Of a DNA stretch of 6,895 nt, positions 1-4,699 are shown in pieces. The notes under the pieces were generated by a model that was given only the letters and a program-made list of their open reading frames with translations, was not told where the DNA came from and ran no database searches. The stretch spans positions 1 to 6,895 of the forward strand of contig JBDIBA010000053.1 in NCBI GenBank assembly GCA_039812705.1, read 5' to 3'. The translations under genes and the position numbers were made by a program. This DNA comes from JBDIBA01 sp039812705 (GTDB taxonomy: Bacteria > Actinomycetota > Acidimicrobiia > Acidimicrobiales > JBBSGY01). The first letter of the stretch is position 1, and each line of letters starts with the position of its first letter.

Positions 1-91
1 CGCCGCTCTCGCCGCTCTCGCCGGACTGTCGCACCTCGCTGCCACTCTTGTGCCTGCCCGCTTCCCCCGGCCGCTTCCCCCGCACTCCCCC
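1..91. other. C-rich, low-complexity intergenic flank
   Basis: The plus strand is strongly pyrimidine-rich, with short repeats (CGCCGCTCT twice at the start, then several C5 runs in CTTCCCCC-type blocks). No credible start with a ribosome site or recognisable protein was found here. Part of it (54-64) resembles, in inverted orientation, the sequence just outside the second 79-bp repeat (1138-1148), so it may belong to the outer edge of the repeat-flanked unit. Confidence 0.4.
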
Positions 92-170
92 GCCAACTTC
101 GACTTATCGACAATTTCCCATCGGTTCCGCCGGGTCTCGAGCCGGAGATTGTCGATAAGTCGCATTCGGG
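92..170. repeat. 79-bp hairpin repeat, copy 1
   Basis: This copy matches the one at 1034-1112 at 73 of 79 positions. Perfect 15-bp inverted arms lie at 100-114 (CGACTTATCGACAAT) and 148-162. Further interior pairing is present in this copy (122-127 with 139-144, including one G-T pair), giving a long near-continuous cruciform or RNA hairpin. It ends 7 nt before the GTG start of the DUF559 gene, and its last bases contribute to that gene's ribosome-binding site. No run of T follows the stem, so it does not look like an intrinsic terminator. Confidence 0.9.
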
Positions 171-172
171 AG
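168..172 (+). promoter_or_regulatory. Ribosome-binding site of the DUF559 gene
   Basis: GGGAG lies 5 nt before the GTG at 178. The GGG is the final triplet of hairpin repeat copy 1, so the site is partly made by the repeat. This supports GTG 178 as the start and suggests that hairpin folding could influence translation. Confidence 0.5.
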
Positions 173-177
173 ATCAA

Positions 178-1014
178 GTGCGACAAGCAATTCAAGCCGA
201 TGACATCAATGGCCGCACCCTTCGCTATGCCGTCACGAAAGGAAGGGCACATCGAGTGGCCAGAGGCGTATACATCCTCGGCGAGGATCCTCCATCACTT
301 CTTGAAGTCGGCCATGCAATGGTGAGGATCTTCGACGGCGTAGCTTGCTCAACTTTCGCTGCGCGCCTTCATGGTTTTCCCGTGCCTGACCTCAAGGAGC
401 CCTTCGTTGCGGTTCCTCCCGGGCGTCACTCATTGCACCCGACACTTTGCACCCGCAGCATCTCGAAACAAGACCTGACCCAAGTCAACGGCGTCCTTTG
501 CACGACTCCACTGCGCACGTTGGTCGACATCGCTTCCGAAAGCTCCGCCATAGCTTGGGAGCAAGCATTGGAATTCGTTCTGCACAGCAGACTTACCACC
601 GTTTATGAGCTGGAGGAGCGATTGCCGTCCTTGCGCAAAGGCGCGCCCTTGATTCGCTCTGTTCTCGAAACGAGGGGGAACGTTCCACCAGCCGAGAGCG
701 TTCTCGAGACAATGGCGGTTCAGTTGTTTCGCACAGACCCCCGAATACCCAGACCAGTTCGGCAGTTCGAAGTAATCACACCATCAGGCAGAACTCTGGC
801 GAGGCTGGATTTTGCCTTTCCGAGCCACGAGCTTTTCGTGGAGCTCGACGGCCGCCACCACACCCACCAAGTTATTCACGACATTGCCCGACAGAACCGC
901 GTTGTTGCACATACCGGCTGGCGGGTTGCACGGTTCACCTGGCACGACATAACTAACAAGCCCAACGCCACTCTTCGCACTCTTCGAGCATTGTTGAGTA
1001 TTCCTGCGCCGTAG
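178..1014 (+). CDS. AbiEi-like N-terminal plus DUF559 (Vsr-like nuclease) protein
   Basis: Protein of 278 aa with a GTG start preceded by GGGAG. The N-terminal region, about residues 12-70, has the R-x-A-V-x-x-G-x-x-x-R-V-x-R-G-V-Y pattern of the AbiEi-type winged-helix domain found in type IV toxin-antitoxin antitoxins and many actinobacterial DUF559 proteins. The C-terminal region, about 170-275, is a DUF559 domain related to very-short-patch-repair and PD-(D/E)XK-fold endonucleases. It shows Asp211 (RLDFAFP), Glu222 and Asp224 in VELDGRHH, His227/His228, Arg239, and the GW-RV-RFTW strand near 247-255. The expected acidic residues are present, so the nuclease fold may be catalytic; its substrate is unknown. 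No AbiEii nucleotidyltransferase toxin or other partner is adjacent, so a toxin-antitoxin role is not supported here. The gene is alone between two hairpin repeats and convergent with the sigma gene. Assignment to the domain families is fairly secure, the cellular role is not. Confidence 0.85.
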   Translation: MRQAIQADDINGRTLRYAVTKGRAHRVARGVYILGEDPPSLLEVGHAMVRIFDGVACSTFAARLHGFPVPDLKEPFVAVPPGRHSLHPTLCTRSISKQDLTQVNGVLCTTPLRTLVDIASESSAIAWEQALEFVLHSRLTTVYELEERLPSLRKGAPLIRSVLETRGNVPPAESVLETMAVQLFRTDPRIPRPVRQFEVITPSGRTLARLDFAFPSHELFVELDGRHHTHQVIHDIARQNRVVAHTGWRVARFTWHDITNKPNATLRTLRALLSIPAP

Positions 1015-1033
1015 CAACTCTCGTTCTCCGGCT

Positions 1034-1112
1034 GCCAACTTCGACTTATCGACAATTCCCTATCGATTCCGCCGGGTTTCGCGCCAGAGATTGTCGATAA
1101 GTCGCATTCGGG
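1034..1112. repeat. 79-bp hairpin repeat, copy 2
   Basis: Direct repeat of 92-170. The 15-bp arms at 1042-1056 and 1090-1104 are identical to those of copy 1. All six differences between the copies fall in the interior (between the arms), where this copy has lost several base pairs. It starts 19 nt after the stop codon of the DUF559 gene. Its right end also forms a second inverted repeat with the flank: GCATTCGG at 1104-1111 with CCGAATGC at 1124-1131. Confidence 0.9.
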
Positions 1113-1162
1113 GGCAAAGCGGGCCGAATGCGGGAGCGAAGCGGACAGAAAGGGGCCAGAAC

Positions 1163-1188
1163 AAACGGGGCCTCGAAAGGCCCCGTTT
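1163..1188. terminator. Intrinsic terminator between convergent genes
   Basis: AAACGGGGCC (1163-1172), a 6-nt loop TCGAAA and GGCCCCGTTT (1179-1188) form a perfect 10-bp stem. On the plus strand the stem is followed by CTTTCC, on the minus strand by GTTCTGG, so the T-tract is better on the plus strand. It lies 28 nt beyond the sigma gene stop (minus strand) and about 150 nt beyond the DUF559 gene, and probably serves both. Confidence 0.85.
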
Positions 1189-1216
1189 CTTTCCCCGTAT
1201 GCGAAGACCAGAAGGA

Positions 1217-2146
1217 TCAGATGACCGCAACCGTGTTGCGTACTTGCTCGGCTGCTTCAGCGTGTTCAAGCTCGCTGGCACCAAAGCGGCCGCGCCGCGA
1301 CTGCGCAGGAACGGTCAAACGTTGGCGATAGTCAGAGTTTTGAGCAATCGCATCGAAGTAAGCGGCCTTGCGTCGCGCAATGCGCTGGGTCGGACGATCT
1401 TCATCAACAATGACCTCGGGGTCGAGTTGTGAGTTCATGCCATCCTTCAAAAGCTCGAGAGCTTCAGCGCGCATTTGCGAGACGCGACTTTCGGTCACTC
1501 CAAGCTCGTCGGCCAATTCCTTCATTGGTCGCTCTTGGAAGAAGTAACCCTCGACGACTGCGCGAAGACGTTCTGGCAGTGCGTCTATCGAATCGTGTAG
1601 GTAGCTCTGACGCTCACGTTCCAAGATAATTGCGTCGGGGCTGCGTTGATCGGCGGGAAGAATCTCTTCGGCTCCACCTTCCATCACCATCGAGTCGTAG
1701 TTGAGCACGACTGCGCGGTGAACGTCTTCGGTGACAGCCTCAACGGCGCCTGCATCCATGTTGAGGTGCGCGGCGATTTCCTCGTTGGTAGGAGTGCGAC
1801 CGTATTTGGTCTGCAGGTCTTCAACAGCATTGGTCACCTGGCGCGCACGCGAGCGAACCGAACGTGATGCCCAGTCGCAGCTGCGAAGCTCGTCGAGAAG
1901 AGCACCGCGGATACGGGTAGACGCGTAACGGTCGAAGCTGATACCTCGCTCGGCGTCGAAATTGCGAGCGGCCTGAGCCAGCCCCGCCATACCCGCCGAC
2001 ACCAGATCGTCACGGCTCACGTGACGCGGGATCTTTGCCGCTATGTCGGCTACCGCGTAGTGAACCAGAGGGAGGTTGGTGCGTACCAACTCTTCTTCAT
2101 TGAGGTGGTTGATCGCTTGGTTCTTTCGCCCCGTAATCGTTGCCAT
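1217..2146 (-). CDS. FliA/WhiG-family (sigma-28-like) RNA polymerase sigma factor
   Basis: Protein of 309 aa that directs RNA polymerase to a special promoter class. Sigma region 2 spans about residues 24-93 (DDLVSAGMAGL, the FDAERGISFDRYASTRIRGA block, then DWASRSVR, like the DWVPRSVR block of FliA). Region 3 is about 100-165. Region 4 is about 185-236, with LPERLRAVVEGYFF and a helix-turn-helix around MKELADELGVTESRVSQ. In actinobacteria without flagella this family is represented by WhiG, which controls development; here no flagellar, FlgM or sporulation gene is adjacent. The protein is longer than the usual 240-270 aa because of a C-terminal extension of about 70 residues (237-309), first acidic (LDPEVIVDEDR), then basic and Arg-rich. 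The ATG start has only a weak purine stretch upstream (GAGAAC). The gene is divergent from the LuxR-type regulator and followed by a strong terminator. Confidence 0.92.
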   Translation of the reverse strand: MATITGRKNQAINHLNEEELVRTNLPLVHYAVADIAAKIPRHVSRDDLVSAGMAGLAQAARNFDAERGISFDRYASTRIRGALLDELRSCDWASRSVRSRARQVTNAVEDLQTKYGRTPTNEEIAAHLNMDAGAVEAVTEDVHRAVVLNYDSMVMEGGAEEILPADQRSPDAIILERERQSYLHDSIDALPERLRAVVEGYFFQERPMKELADELGVTESRVSQMRAEALELLKDGMNSQLDPEVIVDEDRPTQRIARRKAAYFDAIAQNSDYRQRLTVPAQSRRGRFGASELEHAEAAEQVRNTVAVI

Positions 2147-2181
2147 GACTATGTTCTCGGCGACATTGAGGCAGACTCTTG

Positions 2182-2199
2182 ATCAACCTTGCGGTTGAT
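2182..2199. promoter_or_regulatory. 18-bp inverted repeat in the divergent promoter region
   Basis: ATCAACC-TTGC-GGTTGAT is a perfect 7-bp inverted repeat with a 4-bp centre. It lies in the 103-bp spacer between the sigma gene (minus, start 2146) and the LuxR-type gene (plus, start 2250). Its size and symmetry fit an operator for a dimeric regulator such as the adjacent NarL/LuxR-type protein, but the binding protein is not known. No convincing -35/-10 pair could be fixed on either strand of the spacer. Confidence 0.4.
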
Positions 2200-2249
2200 A
2201 TTTGGACATCGCCGAATAAGCCTTGCGTTCTGAGAGCGCAGGCTCATCC

Positions 2250-2963
2250 ATGAGCACCGTTAACAACGCTTTTGATCCTTATCTACCGCCACTGGCCAGT
2301 TCAGAAAGAAGAGGCATTGTGACGCGTTGCGCTGTTGTTATTGATCAGTGGGCTTTATTTCGTCTGGGTGTTGAACAGATCCTTGGTGGGCTTGACATCC
2401 GTGTCCTGGCCTCTACCGGGCAAGCTGGCAATACCAGCCGCATCGTTCGAGACGAAGGCGCTGACTTAATCATCGTCGGCAAATCTCCGAACTTGAATGC
2501 AAAGAAGCTGATCCGCGAAATCAAGCGCATAAACAACGAAGCCCTGATCATTGGCCTGCTAGATCGAGCAGCCGAAAGCGATGTGGCTGCATTGCTGTCT
2601 GCCGGCGCCGATGCGCTGTTGTTGCGTTCGTGTTCGCCGCAGGAACTCTCCACTGCAATCATCGACGCCGAACATGGCGATCGAACCGTTCAAGCCACCA
2701 TCGCAACCGCAAGCATCGGAAGAATCGGCCCCACCATCGACCTCGACCCCGACCAGGCAGTTGCCAAGAGCGGGCTGTCGCCCAAGGAGTTAGAGGTGCT
2801 GGGAGTGCTCGCCGAAGGCCTCACTTACGACGAAATCGCAGCCTCGATGGTGATTGGCAAGGCAACGGTGAAAACCCACTTGGTGCACATCTATTCGAAA
2901 CTCGGCGTGCGCAACCGCGAACAGGCCGTAGCCCGCGCGCTGTCGCTGGGCTTGTTGAGCTAG
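2250..2963 (+). CDS. Orphan LuxR/NarL-type regulator with degenerate receiver domain
   Basis: Protein of 237 aa from ATG 2250. An in-frame TTG at 2223 would add nine residues, but AGG at 2240-2242 is spaced properly for the ATG and the added residues look unconserved. The N-terminal half (about residues 26-140) has the receiver layout: CAVVIDQWALFRLGVEQIL, then GADLIIVGKSPN, then DALLLRSCSPQEL. The C-terminal region (174-237) is a clear LuxR-type helix-turn-helix: LSPKELEVLGVLAEGLTYDE, then the recognition helix around KATVKTHLVHIYSKLGV. Key phosphorylation residues are altered: the acidic pair is Asp32-Gln33, the phosphoacceptor Asp is Gly77, and the conserved Lys is Arg126. It is therefore probably not switched by phosphotransfer; no histidine kinase is adjacent. 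Its stop overlaps that of the convergent Fur-family gene. The target genes are unknown, with the divergent sigma gene a plausible one. Confidence 0.9.
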   Translation: MSTVNNAFDPYLPPLASSERRGIVTRCAVVIDQWALFRLGVEQILGGLDIRVLASTGQAGNTSRIVRDEGADLIIVGKSPNLNAKKLIREIKRINNEALIIGLLDRAAESDVAALLSAGADALLLRSCSPQELSTAIIDAEHGDRTVQATIATASIGRIGPTIDLDPDQAVAKSGLSPKELEVLGVLAEGLTYDEIAASMVIGKATVKTHLVHIYSKLGVRNREQAVARALSLGLLS

Positions 2964-3418
2964 GCCCGACAATTCTTGCAATAACCGTGCAGGTCGATCT
3001 GATGCCACACGACTTCGAAATCACGCGACTCAACGATCGAGCCGGTCGATTCGACCAGCGATTGTTCAAGGCTTCCAGGCAGATCGACGTCGAATACCTT
3101 TGCGCAATTCATGCAAATCAGATGGTGATGATGGTCGCCACTGACCTCTTCTGCGAGCTCGAACCGTCCACTTCCGTCATTCGAGGCAAGCCGGTTGACC
3201 ACCTTTGCGTCTTCCAAGATGGTGAGATTGCGATAGATCGTGCTTACGGGCACTGACTTGCCGAGACGCTCCTCTATTTCGGAAACGCTCATTGGGTTGG
3301 GCACTTCGGCAAGTGCGGTGACGAGGGCCCGCCGACTTTGCGGATATCGCTGATTGACTTCGGCGAGTCGCTTCTCGATCGCACGATGCAATTGATCCCG
3401 AAGGTTGTTACCCGACAC
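2960..3418 (-). CDS. Fur-family metal-dependent transcriptional regulator
   Basis: Protein of 152 aa, a normal Fur-family length. An N-terminal winged helix spans about residues 8-90 (SRRALVTALAEVPNPMSVSEIEE, then VPVSTIYRNLTIL, the typical recognition helix). The dimerisation and metal-binding part follows, with GDHHHHLICMNCAKVFDVD at 94-112 and HGYCKNC at 144-150. The two CxxC pairs (Cys102/Cys105 and Cys147/Cys150) form the structural zinc site; His96-His99 contribute to the regulatory metal site. The sequence does not tell Fur (iron), Zur (zinc) and PerR (peroxide) apart with confidence. The start is GTG with GGGAGG 4 nt upstream, a tight but strong ribosome site. The gene is convergent with the LuxR-type regulator and divergent from the exported-protein operon. 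A palindrome at 3447-3473, just upstream, could be its operator. Confidence 0.93.
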   Translation of the reverse strand: MSGNNLRDQLHRAIEKRLAEVNQRYPQSRRALVTALAEVPNPMSVSEIEERLGKSVPVSTIYRNLTILEDAKVVNRLASNDGSGRFELAEEVSGDHHHHLICMNCAKVFDVDLPGSLEQSLVESTGSIVESRDFEVVWHQIDLHGYCKNCRA

Positions 3419-3422
3419 AAGA

Positions 3423-3428
3423 CCTCCC
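3423..3428 (-). promoter_or_regulatory. Ribosome-binding site of the Fur-family gene
   Basis: On the minus strand GGGAGG precedes the GTG start at 3418 by 4 nt. It decides the start, as there is no in-frame ATG close by that would preserve the N-terminal helix. Confidence 0.6.
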
Positions 3429-3446
3429 GGAATCTGGCTTCACCCA

Positions 3447-3473
3447 GGCGTGAAGCTATCCGATAACCACGCC
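3447..3473. promoter_or_regulatory. Imperfect palindrome upstream of the Fur-family gene, possible operator
   Basis: GGCGTG (3447-3452) and CACGCC (3468-3473) are perfect inverted arms. Between them lies an inner near-palindrome GCTATC-C-GATAAC with a perfect TATC-C-GATA core. A symmetric element with one central base and an A/T-containing core, placed 29-55 nt upstream of the GTG, is the usual layout for an autoregulatory Fur-family operator. It does not match a classical iron box by eye, and it could instead be an RNA hairpin or a site for another dimer. Confidence 0.35.
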
Positions 3474-3487
3474 CAATCGGGGGCGTC

Positions 3488-3530
3488 AGGCCGCACGCCG
3501 CCCCGCGATGGGGACGGTGAGACCGGGCCT
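3488..3530 (+). other. GC-rich structured leader element of unknown type
   Basis: A hairpin CCGCCCC (3498-3504)-GCGAT-GGGG-A-CGG (3510-3517) has one bulged A and is extended by two further pairs. It is enclosed by AGGCC (3488-3492) with GGCCT (3526-3530). It lies about 100 nt before the first exported-protein gene and could be part of its 5' leader. No known riboswitch class was recognised: the conserved boxes of cobalamin, TPP, SAM and c-di-GMP-I elements are missing. No T-tract follows. Confidence 0.3.
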
Positions 3531-3630
3531 CAAGGAAGTCTTCTTCTTGTCGATATTCAGAAAGTGGCAGTAGTTCAAGGACACAACCGATAACCGGGGG
3601 GTCTATCAATCTAGAGAAGGGACCAATGCA

Positions 3631-4692
3631 ATGACGAAAATCGCAAGAACAGCAATCTTCCTTTCGCTCGCGCTGCTCGGTACTGCGCTTGGGAACGTCC
3701 AGGCATGGGCGACTCCCAACAACATCACCGTTCAACTCTCAGACCCGCGGCCAGCAACACCAGCGGTCAGTTACACATGGACCTGGAGCGGTTACGCCAC
3801 TACCGCCACAACGCGCTGCGTCTTGGTGACCTTCAGCTCCAATGCAGACGGCTCGGGTGGCATCCCCACAGGTATGAACTTGGCGGCCGCAACACTCACT
3901 GGAACGTACGGAGGCACGTGGACCGCCGACTACACCAGCGCGTCCAGCGGTCAACTTGCCTTCAACTTCGCGACCGGAGTTACCCCCGCTGCGGGCCCGC
4001 GCACACTCGTTGTCGGCAACGTCACCAATCCAAATGCCGGGTCGTACTACCAAACCATTACGACCTACAACGCAACAGGAACATCGGGTAACTGCGGCGG
4101 TTCGATTCGCGACGCGGCAACCGTTGCTGCCTTCGCAACCATCACCGGACAACAAATGAGTGGAATCATCGATTCGTCCTTCGGCTTCACAGTTGCTCCG
4201 GTCAGCAGCGGGACGACTTGCGGTGACATCACAACAAACGCCGCGACCGCAACCAATTCAATAGCGTTCGGCCGAATCAACTCCGCTTCAACAAACGCCA
4301 TTGCCGGTCAAAATCTGACAATTACTTCCAACGCCAACAGCGGGTATTACGTAAGTGTTTCCTACACCGGGCAAATGACCGGCGCGTCCACTTCGTATCC
4401 CTATCCAGATGTATCCGGCACCAACGCAGCGCCTGCCGCTTGGCCATCTTCGGGAACAGAAGCCCTTGGATATGCCACCTCGAGTTCCACCCTGAGTGGC
4501 ACGTCAAACCGATTCCGCACCAACAAGTGGGCGCAGCTCACCACCAGCGGGGCAGAAATAATGCGCTCTTCTTCTACATCGGGTCCCATGGGAGACACGA
4601 ACTGCATTGCATATCAAATGTCACGAGCCGAAAACACCCCAGCAGACACGTATCAAACCGTTGTGATCTACAACGCCATCCCGAACTTCTGA
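3631..4692 (+). CDS. Exported Ser/Thr-rich protein with C-terminal module shared with the next gene
   Basis: Protein of 353 aa. The ATG at 3631 has AGAAGGGA about 9 nt upstream. Residues 1-27 form a Sec signal peptide (basic MTKIAR, hydrophobic LSLALLGTAL, likely cleavage after VQAWA at residue 27). The mature protein is rich in Ser, Thr, Asn, Gly and Ala and looks all-beta. An N-terminal domain (about 30-170) includes FSSNADGSGGIPTGM and VTNPNAGSYYQTITTY; a similar arrangement is familiar to me from secreted proteins of Saccharibacteria-type bacteria (a memory, not a search). A C-terminal domain (about 183-353) contains IAFG, LTITSNANSGYYVSVSY, LGYAT, NRF and the terminal YQTVVIYNAIPNF. Cysteines 63, 155, 197 and 325 could form two disulfides. 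There is no transmembrane anchor or LPXTG signal, so it is secreted or non-covalently attached. It is first in an operon with the gene 7 nt downstream. Function is unknown; a surface or pilus-like structural role is possible. Confidence 0.85.
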   Translation: MTKIARTAIFLSLALLGTALGNVQAWATPNNITVQLSDPRPATPAVSYTWTWSGYATTATTRCVLVTFSSNADGSGGIPTGMNLAAATLTGTYGGTWTADYTSASSGQLAFNFATGVTPAAGPRTLVVGNVTNPNAGSYYQTITTYNATGTSGNCGGSIRDAATVAAFATITGQQMSGIIDSSFGFTVAPVSSGTTCGDITTNAATATNSIAFGRINSASTNAIAGQNLTITSNANSGYYVSVSYTGQMTGASTSYPYPDVSGTNAAPAAWPSSGTEALGYATSSSTLSGTSNRFRTNKWAQLTTSGAEIMRSSSTSGPMGDTNCIAYQMSRAENTPADTYQTVVIYNAIPNF

Positions 4693-4699
4693 TCGAGCC

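Larger units (their letters stand above)
54..1148. mobile_element. Possible repeat-bounded cassette carrying the DUF559 gene
   Basis: A single gene sits between two direct 79-bp hairpin repeats. Outside these are imperfect inverted flanks: CTGCCCGCTTC at 54-64 against GAAGCGGACAG at 1138-1148, 10 of 11 positions complementary, with looser C-rich/G-rich similarity further inward. No transposase or integrase lies inside, so any mobility would need a trans-acting enzyme. A duplicated extragenic palindrome that happens to lie on both sides of the gene is an equally reasonable reading. No target-site duplication was recognised. Confidence 0.3.

Noticed and set aside
50..325. Open frame of 91 codons across the left repeat
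   Set aside because: It reads through the C-rich flank and hairpin repeat, overlaps the DUF559 gene in another frame, is rich in Arg/Pro/Ser from base composition, and has no ribosome site.
178..1014. Complete type IV toxin-antitoxin system
   Set aside because: Only the antitoxin-like N-terminal domain is present; no nucleotidyltransferase toxin gene precedes or follows it in the window.
92..1112. CRISPR-like pair of repeats
   Set aside because: Only two copies, separated by a full gene; each is a 79-bp palindrome, and there are no regularly spaced short spacers or cas genes.
1091..1432. Plus-strand open frame opposite the sigma gene end
   Set aside because: It starts inside the repeat, runs through the terminator, and is antisense to the clear sigma factor gene; the protein has no recognisable features.
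2223..2249. TTG start for the LuxR-type gene
   Set aside because: It would add nine residues without an obvious ribosome site; the ATG at 2250 has AGG at a suitable distance, although the TTG cannot be fully excluded.
3405..3593. Small 62-codon frame in the spacer before the exported-protein operon
   Set aside because: No ribosome site, starts inside the Fur-family gene on the other strand, and covers the palindrome and hairpin; composition looks non-coding.
3481..3600. Cobalamin, TPP or c-di-GMP riboswitch
   Set aside because: Fragments such as CCCCGCGA and GGTGAGACC are suggestive, but the defining conserved boxes of each class are absent or in the wrong order.
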